From: Litorivicinus sp965656605
GTDB taxonomy: Bacteria; Pseudomonadota; Gammaproteobacteria; Pseudomonadales; Litorivicinaceae
NCBI GenBank assembly: GCA_965656605.1
Contig: CBFHLC010000008.1
Coordinates: forward strand, 1-60,980
DNA: 60,980 bases
Reading direction: 5' to 3'
Part shown: positions 40,541-49,499 of the stretch, one piece after another
Position numbering within the stretch: the stretch's first letter is position 1
Layout: each line of letters begins with the position of its first letter
Notes under the pieces: model-generated
The model's input: only the letters and a program-made list of their open reading frames with translations
What the model was told of the DNA's origin: nothing
The model's database searches: none
Translations under genes and position numbers: made by a program

Positions 40541-43066
40541 ATGCAAAATGCGTACGATCCGCAGGCCATCGAGGCACGCGTTCAAAAAACTTGGGACGAA
40601 AACGGCTGTTTTAACGTAGTCGAGGACGAAACCAAGGAAAAATACTACTGCCTAAGCATGCTGCCCTACCCCAGTGGCAAGCTGCACATGGGACACGTAC
40701 GCAACTACACCATCGGCGATGTGGTCAGCCGCTACCAGCGCATGCTGGGCAAGCAAGTGCTGCAGCCGATGGGCTGGGACGCCTTTGGTATGCCCGCTGA
40801 AAACGCCGCTGCAGCTAACAAGTCTGCACCGGCAGCATGGACCTACGACAACATCGATCACATGCGCAATCAGCTCAAAGCGTTGGGCTTTGCCTACGAC
40901 TGGGATCGTGAAGTCACCACCTGCAAATCCGATTACTACCACTGGGAGCAGTGGTTGTTCACACGCATGATGGAATCGGGTCTGGCCTATCGCAAAAAAG
41001 CCGTGGTCAACTGGGATCCCGTTGACGGCACAGTACTGGCGAACGAGCAGGTGATTGATGGACGGGGTTGGCGCAGTGGGGCCCTGGTCGAGCGTCGTGA
41101 AATCGATCAGTGGTTCATCCGCATTACTGACTATGCCGAGCAGCTGTTGGACGATCTGGATGGGGTCGAGTGGCCCGAGCAGGTCAAAACCATGCAGCGC
41201 AACTGGATCGGCAAGAGTCGCGGCGTCAACTTCAGCTTCAAGATCAGCGATCGAGATGAGCGCCTGAGTGTCTACACCACCCGCCCCGATACCGTGTTCG
41301 GCGTGACCTATGTGGGCGTGGCACCCCAGCATCCGTTGGCATTAGAGGCCGCAGAAAAAGATCCAAAGATCGCAGCCTTTATCGAAGAATGCGCGCAGAT
41401 GAAAACCGCCGAGGCCGACATGGCCAAGGCCGAGAAGAAAGGTATGGATACCGGTCTGACGGTTGAGCACCCCCTGACCGGCGAATCCCTGCCGATCTGG
41501 ATCGCCAACTTTGTCTTGATCGAATACGGCTCGGGTGCAGTCATGGCGGTTCCGGCTCACGACGAGCGAGACCACGAGTTCGCCACACAGTTTAATTTGC
41601 CCATCAAAGCGGTGGTCGAACCTAGCGAGCCCGACGACAGCTACGACATCAGCCAAGCCGCGTGGACCGCGAAAACCGGCAAACTGATCAACTCGGGCGA
41701 GTTTGATGGTTTGGACTTTGCTGCAGCCTTCGACGGCATCGCCAGCGCTTTGGCCGACAAGGCTGAGGGCGAGGTCGCCACGAACTACCGCCTGCGCGAC
41801 TGGGGCGTGGGGCGCCAGCGCTACTGGGGCTGCCCGGTACCTGCCATTCACAAAGCCGATGGTTCGATTGAGGCCGTCGCAGACGCTGATTTACCCGTGG
41901 TTCTGCCCGAATACACTGAGTTTGATAACTCCGGCTCGCCACTGAAAAAAGACCAGAATTTTATTCAGACCGTCGACTCTGACGGACAGCCCGCGCAGCG
42001 TGACACCGACACCTTTGACACCTTCATGGAATCCAGCTGGTACTTTGCCCGTTACGCCAGCCCCGACGCAGGCGCCATGCTGGACGAGCGCGCCAAGTAT
42101 TGGTTGCCGGTGGATCTGTACATCGGAGGCATTGAGCATGCGATCTTGCACCTGCTGTATGCGCGCTTCTACCACAAGGTCATGCGCGATCAGGGCTTGG
42201 TCGATTGTGACGAGCCGTTCAAGCGCCTACTGACGCAAGGCATGGTGCTGGCGCGTTCGTTCTACCGTGAATTGGATAACGGCGGCAAAGAGTGGTTTAA
42301 CCCCGCTGACGTCGAGGAAAAAGACGGTCAACACCTGCTGAAATCCGATGGCTTGCCAGTCATCGCAGGGGGCGTCGTCAAGATGTCAAAATCAAAGAAC
42401 AACGGTATTGACCCGCAAGCGGCCATCGATACCTGGGGTGCGGACACGGTTCGTCTGTACACCATGTTCGCATCGCCGCCGGAGCAAACTCTAGAGTGGT
42501 CTGACGACGGCGTCGCCGGGGCCCAACGCTTTATCAAGCGTTTGTGGAATCTGGTGCAGGCTGACTTCACCGCCGGATCAGGCGATGACAAGGCACTGCG
42601 TCGCAAAGCACACGAGACGCTGCAAAAAGTCACCCACGATTTGGGCGAACGCTTGCACTTCAACACCGCCATCGCAGCCGTCATGGAGCTGGTCAACGCG
42701 ACCAGCAGTCATACCGGCTCGAAAGAAGCACGCGACGAGGCGATCGATCTGTGTGTGCGTATGCTGAACCCCTTTATCCCACACGCCGCTCAAGCGCTGT
42801 GGGAAGAGCTGGGCCATACCGATCTGGTCATTGATGCCCAGTGGCCCAGCGTCGACGAGAGCGCATTGGTTCGCGACAGCATTGAGCTGGTGGTGCAGGT
42901 CAACGGTAAGGTTCGAGCAAAGATTCAGATGCCGGTTGATGTCGATCAGGACACCGCGCAGACGACTGCACTGGCCGAACCCAATGTGGCGAAATTCTTA
43001 GAAGGCAAAACCCTGCGCAAGACCATCTTGGTGCCGGGCCGTCTGCTCAACCTGGTGGCCAACTAG
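40541..43066 (+). CDS. leuS: Leucyl-tRNA synthetase
   Basis: LeuS charges tRNA-Leu. The 841 residues start at ATG 40541, preceded by GAAGGA. The class I HIGH motif is HMGH at residues 49-52; the editing domain contains TTRPDTVFGVTY; and the KMSKS loop is in VVKMSKSKNNGIDP. A C-terminal anticodon-binding part ends with TLRKTILVPGRLLNLV. Length is about 20 below the enteric enzyme, within range. It sits 32 nt after lnt and 1 nt before lptE. Confidence 0.97.
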   Translation: MQNAYDPQAIEARVQKTWDENGCFNVVEDETKEKYYCLSMLPYPSGKLHMGHVRNYTIGDVVSRYQRMLGKQVLQPMGWDAFGMPAENAAAANKSAPAAWTYDNIDHMRNQLKALGFAYDWDREVTTCKSDYYHWEQWLFTRMMESGLAYRKKAVVNWDPVDGTVLANEQVIDGRGWRSGALVERREIDQWFIRITDYAEQLLDDLDGVEWPEQVKTMQRNWIGKSRGVNFSFKISDRDERLSVYTTRPDTVFGVTYVGVAPQHPLALEAAEKDPKIAAFIEECAQMKTAEADMAKAEKKGMDTGLTVEHPLTGESLPIWIANFVLIEYGSGAVMAVPAHDERDHEFATQFNLPIKAVVEPSEPDDSYDISQAAWTAKTGKLINSGEFDGLDFAAAFDGIASALADKAEGEVATNYRLRDWGVGRQRYWGCPVPAIHKADGSIEAVADADLPVVLPEYTEFDNSGSPLKKDQNFIQTVDSDGQPAQRDTDTFDTFMESSWYFARYASPDAGAMLDERAKYWLPVDLYIGGIEHAILHLLYARFYHKVMRDQGLVDCDEPFKRLLTQGMVLARSFYRELDNGGKEWFNPADVEEKDGQHLLKSDGLPVIAGGVVKMSKSKNNGIDPQAAIDTWGADTVRLYTMFASPPEQTLEWSDDGVAGAQRFIKRLWNLVQADFTAGSGDDKALRRKAHETLQKVTHDLGERLHFNTAIAAVMELVNATSSHTGSKEARDEAIDLCVRMLNPFIPHAAQALWEELGHTDLVIDAQWPSVDESALVRDSIELVVQVNGKVRAKIQMPVDVDQDTAQTTALAEPNVAKFLEGKTLRKTILVPGRLLNLVAN

Positions 43067-43067
43067 T

Positions 43068-43547
43068 ATGCGCGCCTGGATTCTGGTGCTCGCCCTGGCA
43101 CTGCACGGTTGCGGCTACCACCTAGTCGGGCTGGGCGAGCAGGCCTTGGACACTCGTCTGGCGGGCAGTTTGAATCTGGTGATTGATGATCCATTGGGTC
43201 GTCAAGCGCGACTGGTTAACGAGGCCCTGCGCGGCCGTGACCTAATCGGCACCCGCTACAACCTAGAAGTGTTGGAGTTCAAACTCGAGCGACGCACGCT
43301 ATCTGAGCTGACCGACAGCACGGATTACGAGCTGCGTGCCACATTGACGTACGGCCTGCGCGTCGACAACCAGCCCTACCTGATTGGGCCCGAGACGCTG
43401 ACCCGTGATGGCCTGCTGACTCTACAGGACTCAAACAGCGACAGCCTCGACAGCGAGTTAGAGAGTCTGCGCCGGGACGAGCTGTTCCGTGATTTGATCA
43501 ACCAAATGCTTGAGCGTATCAACGCGGCGGCAGATCAGCTGCCGTGA
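43068..43547 (+). CDS. lptE: LPS assembly lipoprotein LptE
   Basis: LptE plugs the LptD barrel that places LPS in the outer leaflet. The 159-residue protein starts with a lipoprotein signal ending in HGC at Cys15, followed by GYHLVG, the usual LptE opening. The rest is an alpha-beta fold with a central ELRATLTYGLRVDN strand. Sequence conservation in the family is low, so position between leuS and holA is strong support. It overlaps holA by 4 nt. Confidence 0.92.
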   Translation: MRAWILVLALALHGCGYHLVGLGEQALDTRLAGSLNLVIDDPLGRQARLVNEALRGRDLIGTRYNLEVLEFKLERRTLSELTDSTDYELRATLTYGLRVDNQPYLIGPETLTRDGLLTLQDSNSDSLDSELESLRRDELFRDLINQMLERINAAADQLP

Positions 43548-44554
43548 GGATTAAGCCTCAGGACATCGAGCTTCACCTGACCAGCGGACTGCCTGCGGTC
43601 ACCTTGGTCGAGGGCGAAGAAAGCCTGCTGGCGATTGAAGCAGGTGACACCCTGCGTCATCACGCCCTCGAGCTGGGCTATGAACGTCGGACTCTGGATG
43701 TCGGTGCGGGATTCAACTGGGGAGAGCTGATGGAGGCTCGTTCGGACCTGTCCCTGTTTGCCACCGACACCTTGCTTGAGCTGCGTCTAGCCAAGGGCAA
43801 GCTCGACGCCAAGGCCATCAAAGCCCTGATGTACTACCTCGAGGATCCACCACCGGAAAAACGCTTGGTCATCCTAAGCCCGGGCTTGGAGCGCGGCGAA
43901 AACAACAAGGCCTGGGTCAAACAGATTGATCAGATGGGCTGGTGGGTCAGCGCCCCCAAGATGTTTGAAAAACAGTTCAAGAACTGGATTCGAGACGAGT
44001 TGAACAAGCGCCGACTGCGCCTGGCCCCAGAGGGTCTAGAGTTGCTGACAGGGCTGGTTGAGGGCAATGCCCTAGCCGCTAAACAAGAGATCGAAAAGCT
44101 GGGGTTATTTGCGACCGACGAGCCGATGAGCGCCGAACAGGTCGCCCACGTGATCTCGGACAATGCGCGCTACACGGTGTTCGATCTGATCAACGCGTGC
44201 CTGCTAGGTAACGTGCCCAAGACCATTCGGGTATGCGAGACGCTAGAGGCCGAAGGGGCTGAGCCGATTGCGTTGATGGGTATGATTAACCGGACGCTGG
44301 ATCAGCTGACCAAGATCATGGATAACGGCGGAAACACGTCGGATCAGGCCCTGAGCAGTGCCGGCGTGTTCGGGGCAGGTAAAGATGGCATTAAGGCCGC
44401 AATGCGCCGCCTGAACCCTAATTCCCTGCTGGCATTGCATCAGCAGGCCTCGCGCACCGATCGTGCAATCAAGGGACAATCAAAAACGCCAGCGTGGTTA
44501 TCGCTAACTCAGCTGGCGTTACGGATCGCTGGGGCGCGAACCCCAGCCAGTTAG
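43544..44554 (+). CDS. holA: DNA polymerase III delta subunit
   Basis: HolA is the clamp-opening delta subunit of the DnaX clamp loader. The 336 residues begin at GTG 43544 (GTGA overlap with lptE). They show LTSGLPAVTLVEGEESLL, the AAA-like core with LLELRLAKGKLDAKAIKAL, and the C-terminal collar with VFGAGKDGIKAAMRRL. The last 75 nt hold an inverted repeat that acts as a terminator for ompA on the other strand. The ompA stop lies 1 nt beyond the holA stop. Confidence 0.93.
   Translation: MRIKPQDIELHLTSGLPAVTLVEGEESLLAIEAGDTLRHHALELGYERRTLDVGAGFNWGELMEARSDLSLFATDTLLELRLAKGKLDAKAIKALMYYLEDPPPEKRLVILSPGLERGENNKAWVKQIDQMGWWVSAPKMFEKQFKNWIRDELNKRRLRLAPEGLELLTGLVEGNALAAKQEIEKLGLFATDEPMSAEQVAHVISDNARYTVFDLINACLLGNVPKTIRVCETLEAEGAEPIALMGMINRTLDQLTKIMDNGGNTSDQALSSAGVFGAGKDGIKAAMRRLNPNSLLALHQQASRTDRAIKGQSKTPAWLSLTQLALRIAGARTPAS
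44481..44520 (-). terminator. ompA terminator written inside holA
   Basis: On the minus strand, AACGCCAGC and GCTGGCGTT (44520-44512 and 44493-44485) pair perfectly, with an inner GTTA/TAAC stem, and TTTTTG follows. This is a good intrinsic terminator for ompA, 36 nt past its stop, lying wholly within the holA coding sequence. Confidence 0.8.
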
Positions 44555-44555
44555 A

Positions 44556-45632
44556 TTACTTCATCGCATCCGTGGTTTTGACCGCAGACACAGACGCCAC
44601 GACTCGGCGGTTTTCCGCACGACCTTCGGCATACATGTTGTCAGCAATCGGACGAGACTCGCCAAAGCCTTTGGCTTGAACACGATCCGACTGCACGCCA
44701 CGAACGATCAAGGCACGCTTAACGGCTTCTGCACGCTTCTCGCTCAACGCCTGGTTGTACTCAGCAGAGCCGACGCTGTCAGTGTGACCGCCCAGCAATA
44801 CTTCGGTATTGGGATAGGTCGCCATGAACTCGGCTAGCGATTCGATATCGGCGGTGTAACCACTTCGAATACGCGCGCTGTCGGTTTCAAATTCGACATC
44901 CAGATTGAAGCTAACCACTTCGCTGTCCATCACAGGGCAGCCCGACGCATCTACCTTCAAGCCCGGAGCGGTACCCAAACAGTCGTCCTGGAAATCAGCC
45001 ACACCGTCCTTGTCTTCATCCATCGGACAACCTGAAGCATCCACTGGAACGCCTGCCGGAGTACCGGGGCAGAAGTCAGCCGAGTCCGGCACACCGTCGC
45101 CGTCCATGTCTTTGTCCATCATGGCCGGCGCACCGCCCAATCCAAACGCCACCGATAGGGTCGCGATCAAATCGTTCGCATCGGTGTCCTCGGCGCGGAT
45201 GGCGCGCAAATCTGCTCGCAGATCGGCCGATTCACTTAGCGCATAACGGGCACCACCGCCGAAGTTCAAGAACTTGTCGCTGTCTTTGGCTGTGCCAGCT
45301 TCGGTGTTCAATTCACCGATACCTGCTGCCAAATAAGGCGTCCAAGCGCCTTTTGAGACGAAGTTATACAAGCCATCCAGCTGGAACGCTTCTAGGTCAA
45401 ATGACTGGTTTGATGAGTCTTCAGCACTGGTAGCCAAATACGCACCTTCGATGCCAAAGGGGCTATCGGGAAAGCGATAGCCTAGGCCTAGCTTGCCAAC
45501 AATGTCATTGTCGACATTGCGATCGCCGTCAAAATCGTACACACCGGCGCCAATGCTCAGTTCCGTTTCGGCCTGAACCGTACCAGATAAGGCCGCAGCA
45601 CTGACCATCAATGCAAGTAGAGTTTTCTTCAT
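44556..45632 (-). CDS. OmpA-family outer-membrane protein with calcium-type repeats
   Basis: This is an OmpA-like porin that ties the outer membrane to peptidoglycan. The 358 residues show a signal peptide (1-21), an N-terminal eight-strand-type barrel (about 22-168), two thrombospondin type 3 repeats (about 172-234; DMDGDGVPDSADFCPGTP and EDKDGVADFQDDCLGTAP) and a C-terminal OmpA domain with GHTDSVGSAEYNQALSEKR near 282. The AAGGAAG before the ATG is strong. The calcium-binding linker is like that of OprF-type proteins. It sits downstream of lipB and has its own likely promoter and a clear terminator inside holA. Confidence 0.93.
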   Translation of the reverse strand: MKKTLLALMVSAAALSGTVQAETELSIGAGVYDFDGDRNVDNDIVGKLGLGYRFPDSPFGIEGAYLATSAEDSSNQSFDLEAFQLDGLYNFVSKGAWTPYLAAGIGELNTEAGTAKDSDKFLNFGGGARYALSESADLRADLRAIRAEDTDANDLIATLSVAFGLGGAPAMMDKDMDGDGVPDSADFCPGTPAGVPVDASGCPMDEDKDGVADFQDDCLGTAPGLKVDASGCPVMDSEVVSFNLDVEFETDSARIRSGYTADIESLAEFMATYPNTEVLLGGHTDSVGSAEYNQALSEKRAEAVKRALIVRGVQSDRVQAKGFGESRPIADNMYAEGRAENRRVVASVSAVKTTDAMK

Positions 45633-45644
45633 GGGACTTCCTTT

Positions 45645-45674
45645 TTTAGACGGTACAAGTGTGGATCACGTCGA
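45645..45674 (-). promoter_or_regulatory. Candidate ompA promoter
   Basis: On the minus strand, TCGACG (45674-45669) and TCTAAA (45650-45645) stand 18 nt apart, just before the AAGGAAG of ompA. Each matches the consensus in four of six positions. Plausible because ompA should be much more abundant than lipB, but weak as a prediction. Confidence 0.35.
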
Positions 45675-45705
45675 CCCATTTTTCTGTGTACGTCAGGGCA
45701 GGTGT

Positions 45706-46305
45706 CTAATACCCCAGAGCGCGTAATTGCCTTAGAAAATGACCGATCCAAGACTGGGTCAGCTGGGCTTTATCCGTCAGTCCCAGGCGGGCTGCGTCAA
45801 TCATCGGCAAGGACTGATAACCACAGGGATTGATCCGATCGAAGGGGGCCAGATCCATATCCAAATTGAAGGCGATGCCATGAAAGGCTCGCCCCCGGCG
45901 GACGCGCAGACCCAACGAGCTGATCTTGGCGGCGCCCACGTATACACCTGGCGCACGGCGTTTGGCATACGCGGTAATCCCATGATGAGCCAAACAATCC
46001 ACGACCGATTGTTCCAGCGCCGTAATCAGGTCGCGCAAACCGATACTGGCTGACTTAATGTCGATCAGCGGATACAAAATGACTTGGCCGGGGCCGTGAT
46101 AGGTCACCTGCCCTCCTCGGTCACTCTGAACGACGGGGATGTTGCCTGGGGCTAACAGGTGCTCGGCCTTGCCGGCTTGTCCTTGAGTGAACACCGGCGG
46201 GTGCTCGACCACCCACAGCTGGTCAGCCTGATCCGAGTCGACCCAGGCGCGCATGGCATCCCAGGTCTGCTGATAAGGCTCTAGTCCCCGGTCATGCTGA
46301 ATCAC
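45706..46305 (-). CDS. lipB: Lipoyl(octanoyl) transferase LipB
   Basis: LipB moves octanoate from acyl carrier protein to lipoyl domains of 2-oxoacid dehydrogenases and GcvH. The 199 residues contain RGGQVTYHGPGQV, the catalytic Lys127 in GAAKISSLG and the catalytic Cys161 in RINPCGYQ. The protein is complete. It overlaps ybeD by 4 nt. The lipoyl synthase gene lipA, which normally follows lipB in this order, is missing here and ompA takes the place. Confidence 0.95.
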   Translation of the reverse strand: MIQHDRGLEPYQQTWDAMRAWVDSDQADQLWVVEHPPVFTQGQAGKAEHLLAPGNIPVVQSDRGGQVTYHGPGQVILYPLIDIKSASIGLRDLITALEQSVVDCLAHHGITAYAKRRAPGVYVGAAKISSLGLRVRRGRAFHGIAFNLDMDLAPFDRINPCGYQSLPMIDAARLGLTDKAQLTQSWIGHFLRQLRALGY

Positions 46306-46571
46306 AGAACCAGATGCACCTGCCCGGTGGCTTTGAGGTCTTCAAACAGCGCTTTCAGTTGAGGCTCGCCGGTCGCGACGATCTCGAAGCTGTGGGCGGT
46401 GTACTTGCCGCCCTTGCTAGGACGCTGATCCATACTGGCCGGATCAAATTCGGGTGCATGGCGAGTCACGATCTGGATCAACTCGTCCTTGAACGCGTCG
46501 ATCGAATTGGCCACGACCCGGATACGATAGTCGGTGGGAAACTCGATTTTTGGAGGAGTTTGTTCGCTCAT
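46302..46571 (-). CDS. ybeD: YbeD/DUF493 family protein
   Basis: YbeD is a small ACT-like-fold protein (DUF493) of unknown role, almost always found between dacA and lipB. The 89 residues show EFPTDYRIRVVANS and SKGGKYTAHSFEIVATGEPQ, typical of the family. It overlaps lipB by 4 nt and lies 2 nt after dacA. A regulatory (allosteric) role is suggested by the fold but not shown. Confidence 0.92.
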   Translation of the reverse strand: MSEQTPPKIEFPTDYRIRVVANSIDAFKDELIQIVTRHAPEFDPASMDQRPSKGGKYTAHSFEIVATGEPQLKALFEDLKATGQVHLVL

Positions 46572-46573
46572 GC

Positions 46574-47734
46574 CTACTCCATTGCCTTGAGGACCCAGTC
46601 CATCGCGCGCTTAACCAAGCCGCCATCGGCGACTGCCTCTAGTGCCACCACAGGCACTTGGGTCAGCTGCTCGCCATCCAAACTCAGCGTCAGCGTCCCT
46701 AGGGTTTGCCCCTTCTCGATCGGCGCACTCAAATCAGGCGTCGCCTCAAGGTTTAGCTCTAGGCGATCACGCGCCCCTTTAGGTAGCGCTCGATAAATGT
46801 CTTGGGCCGGACCGATCGCAACGGTGTCGGCTTCACCGCCCCACACACGCAGGGGCTGGTTGATGTCTTGGTTCGCGGTAAACAGCGTCACCCCCTCAAA
46901 GAAGCGGTACCCGTAGTTCAGCAGCTTGCTGGTTTCACGCTCGCGTGCCGATGCGCTATCGGTGCCCATGACGACACTAATCAGACGCATGCCGTTGCGC
47001 TCAGCACTGGCCACCAAACAATAACCGGCGGCGCTGGTATGGCCGGTCTTGAGGCCATCTACTGAGGGGTCACGCCACAATAACCGGTTACGGTTTTGTT
47101 GGGTGATGTCGTTGTAAGTGAACTCTTTCTCGGAGTAGATCTTATACAGCTCGGGGTGGGCGTAGATGATCTGGCGGGCCAGAATCGCCAGATCTCGCGC
47201 GCTGGTCAGGTGCCCATCCGCCGGTAAGCCGGTCGCGTTATAAAACTGCGTCTGCTGCATGCCCAAGGCTTGGGCCTGAGCGGTCATCAACTGGGCAAAG
47301 GCATCTTCGGTTCCGGCCAGATATTCAGCCATCGCAACCGACGCATCATTGCCAGACTGAATGATAATGCCGCGCAATAAGTCCTCTAGGCGCACCTGAG
47401 TACCTTCACGCACGAACATCCGTGAACCTTCGGTTTTCCATGCCTTGACGCTAATCGGGACCATATCGTCCATCGAGATATTGCCAGCTTTCAGCTCTTT
47501 CTCTGCGAGGTAGGCGGTCATCAGCTTGGTCAGGGAAGCCGGCTCAACGGGCTCTTGAGCATTAGATTCTGCCAACACCTGACCGGTGGCACCATCGACC
47601 AGCAAATAACTAGACGCGGCCATGGCCGGCGGCGAGGCCATCGGTGCAATAACGGTGTCAGGGGTCGGCACGGCAATCGTCGCCGCCTGGGCCCAGCTAG
47701 CAAACAGCGCTAGCGATAAAAAACGAGTGAACAT
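46574..47734 (-). CDS. dacA: D-alanyl-D-alanine carboxypeptidase PBP5
   Basis: DacA trims the terminal D-Ala of peptidoglycan stem peptides. From the ATG at 47734 the protein is 386 residues with a signal peptide (cut near AQA, residue 17). Active-site motifs are Ser67-xx-Lys70 in EPASLTKLM, SGN in SGNDASVAMAE and KTG in DGLKTGHTSA. A C-terminal beta domain is followed by an amphipathic membrane anchor (VKRAMDWVLKAME). The longer open frame to 48073 overlaps rlpA and is not coding. It lies 2 nt after rlpA. Confidence 0.95.
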   Translation of the reverse strand: MFTRFLSLALFASWAQAATIAVPTPDTVIAPMASPPAMAASSYLLVDGATGQVLAESNAQEPVEPASLTKLMTAYLAEKELKAGNISMDDMVPISVKAWKTEGSRMFVREGTQVRLEDLLRGIIIQSGNDASVAMAEYLAGTEDAFAQLMTAQAQALGMQQTQFYNATGLPADGHLTSARDLAILARQIIYAHPELYKIYSEKEFTYNDITQQNRNRLLWRDPSVDGLKTGHTSAAGYCLVASAERNGMRLISVVMGTDSASARERETSKLLNYGYRFFEGVTLFTANQDINQPLRVWGGEADTVAIGPAQDIYRALPKGARDRLELNLEATPDLSAPIEKGQTLGTLTLSLDGEQLTQVPVVALEAVADGGLVKRAMDWVLKAME

Positions 47735-47736
47735 GA

Positions 47737-48534
47737 TTACTCCGTAAAGGGGGTCGCGTCGGGAAATTTTTGAATCAGCGCGGCGCGCTGCTCCGCATTT
47801 TGGGGGCGGATCAACACACGCCAAATCGAGGTGCCATTGACCAAGGTCTCTCGCACGTCGCCTTGGTCCGATTGGAAGCCGAGATCGGCTAATACCGATG
47901 CTACTTTCTGTTCGGCTCGGGCCAAATCTGACAGCGCCACGATCTGCAAAGCGGGCGCGCTGCTCTGAACTGGTGCTGAAGGTTTTTCGATCGCATCGGG
48001 GTGGGCCAGAATTTGTAGCTCTACTCGGGCGGTGCCCATCCCTGCAAAACCTAAGCGCTGTGCCGCTGCCCACGACAAATCAATAATACGACCGGCCGCG
48101 AAAGGGCCACGGTCGTTGACCCGAACCACCAGTGTTTTCCCGTTGGCCAAGTTAGTGACCTGCACGTAGCTGGGAATCGGCAGGGCTTTGTGAGCGGCCG
48201 TGAATTCAAACATGTCATAGACCTCACCCGAGCTGGTCAGGCGGCCATGAAACTTGCGGCCATACCAGCTGGCGGTTCCGATCTCGTTATAACCCGCAGC
48301 AGTCGGCATGACCTGGTAGGTCACTCCAAATACGGTGTAAGGGCTGACATTGCCGCGCTTGATGCGTGGCTCGCTTTTGGGGATCGGTTCAGGCTTGTTA
48401 CTGACATCAATTGGGTTCAGAGGCGGCCCATCTCGATTCGGGTCAATACTGGGCGCACTGCCGCTGGGCAAACCCGAGATCGCAGAGCAGCCGCCCAATA
48501 AGAATGCCAATGCCAACCCGGCTAGTTTTTTCAC
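47737..48534 (-). CDS. rlpA: Septal ring lytic transglycosylase RlpA
   Basis: RlpA is an outer-membrane lipoprotein that cuts naked (denuded) glycan strands at the division site in Pseudomonas aeruginosa. The 265 residues show a lipoprotein signal ending at Cys16 (LLGGC), the double-psi beta-barrel with GTASWYGRKFHGRLTSSGE and NDRGPFAAGRIIDLS, and a C-terminal SPOR domain (about residues 195-265) that binds denuded strands. The usual GxASWYG and DRGP motifs are intact. It overlaps mltB by 4 nt. Confidence 0.93.
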   Translation of the reverse strand: MKKLAGLALAFLLGGCSAISGLPSGSAPSIDPNRDGPPLNPIDVSNKPEPIPKSEPRIKRGNVSPYTVFGVTYQVMPTAAGYNEIGTASWYGRKFHGRLTSSGEVYDMFEFTAAHKALPIPSYVQVTNLANGKTLVVRVNDRGPFAAGRIIDLSWAAAQRLGFAGMGTARVELQILAHPDAIEKPSAPVQSSAPALQIVALSDLARAEQKVASVLADLGFQSDQGDVRETLVNGTSIWRVLIRPQNAEQRAALIQKFPDATPFTE

Positions 48535-49499
48535 TGCAATTTTGCCCTTTGAATGCGCTGCGCCAGACGCTCAACCGCCATCGCATACAGCGTTGATCGA
48601 TTGTAACGCGTCAATACGTAAAAATTATTCAGGCCCACATGATACTCGGTCCCGTCAGGGCCTTCGAGCTGAAACAGCAGTGCGCGGGTTTGATCACCGT
48701 CAACAATGGCAAATTCAACGCCCTGCTCACGTAATTGGGCCAGGGTACGATCCCGTTTGAGGCCCCTAGACATCGGTACCGGTACTCGCAACTGGGCCTG
48801 CGTCACGATGGGTTCACCCTGGCGCCAACCGTTACGCTTCAGATAAGCAGCGACACTGCCAATCGCATCAGCCGGGCTGTTCCAAATGTCTGTCGTACCA
48901 TCGCCGTCAAAATCGATGGCGTAAGCTCGGAAGCTGGAGGGCATAAACTGCGGAATCCCCATAGCGCCTGCATAGCTGCCCATCAGGGTCGCTGCCTCGA
49001 GTCGCTGATCCCAGGTCAATTTGATGAAGTGGTCCAACTCGGCAGAAAAGAAGTCCTGACGCGTCGGGTGCTCGGTGGCTAAGGTCAGCAAGGTATCCAA
49101 CACCGGAAATGAGCCTACGCGCTGGCCGTAGCGAGTCTCGACCCCGATGATCGCAACAATAATAGCGGCCGGCACGCCGTAGTCGATTTCGGCTTGGGTC
49201 AGAGCCGCCTCGTGCTCACGCCAGAACTTTGCACCTTCCAGGCCTCGCTCTTGAGTATCAAAGATACGGCGATACTCAAACCACGGTTTGTCTTCAAATT
49301 GACGCTGAAACAGCTCAAGTGCGCGAGGCTGACGCTGTGCATCCAACATCTGCCGGGATAACCAGTCTTTTTCGATACCGCCATCCAGCACCCAGCTACT
49401 GATCCAGCGTTTAATCGTCAACGAATCGTCAAAGTCACCGGCGAATGCTGGATGGCTGATCAGCAAGACGCACAAGCACAGCGCAAGAGGATTTCTCAT
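48531..49499 (-). CDS. mltB: Lytic murein transglycosylase B
   Basis: MltB cleaves the MurNAc-GlcNAc bond and forms 1,6-anhydro ends. The 322-residue protein has a cleaved-type signal peptide (about 1-20) with no lipobox, so it may be soluble in the periplasm like SltB1. The catalytic residue is Glu121 in GVETRYGQ, and AGAMGIPQFMPSSFRAYAIDFDGD is clear downstream (quoted in part). It overlaps rodA and rlpA by 4 nt each. Confidence 0.94.
   Translation of the reverse strand: MRNPLALCLCVLLISHPAFAGDFDDSLTIKRWISSWVLDGGIEKDWLSRQMLDAQRQPRALELFQRQFEDKPWFEYRRIFDTQERGLEGAKFWREHEAALTQAEIDYGVPAAIIVAIIGVETRYGQRVGSFPVLDTLLTLATEHPTRQDFFSAELDHFIKLTWDQRLEAATLMGSYAGAMGIPQFMPSSFRAYAIDFDGDGTTDIWNSPADAIGSVAAYLKRNGWRQGEPIVTQAQLRVPVPMSRGLKRDRTLAQLREQGVEFAIVDGDQTRALLFQLEGPDGTEYHVGLNNFYVLTRYNRSTLYAMAVERLAQRIQRAKLQ

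Noticed and set aside
40652..41332. 226-codon open frame antisense to leuS
   Set aside because: It lies wholly within conserved leuS catalytic sequence and shows no family resemblance or ribosome binding site.
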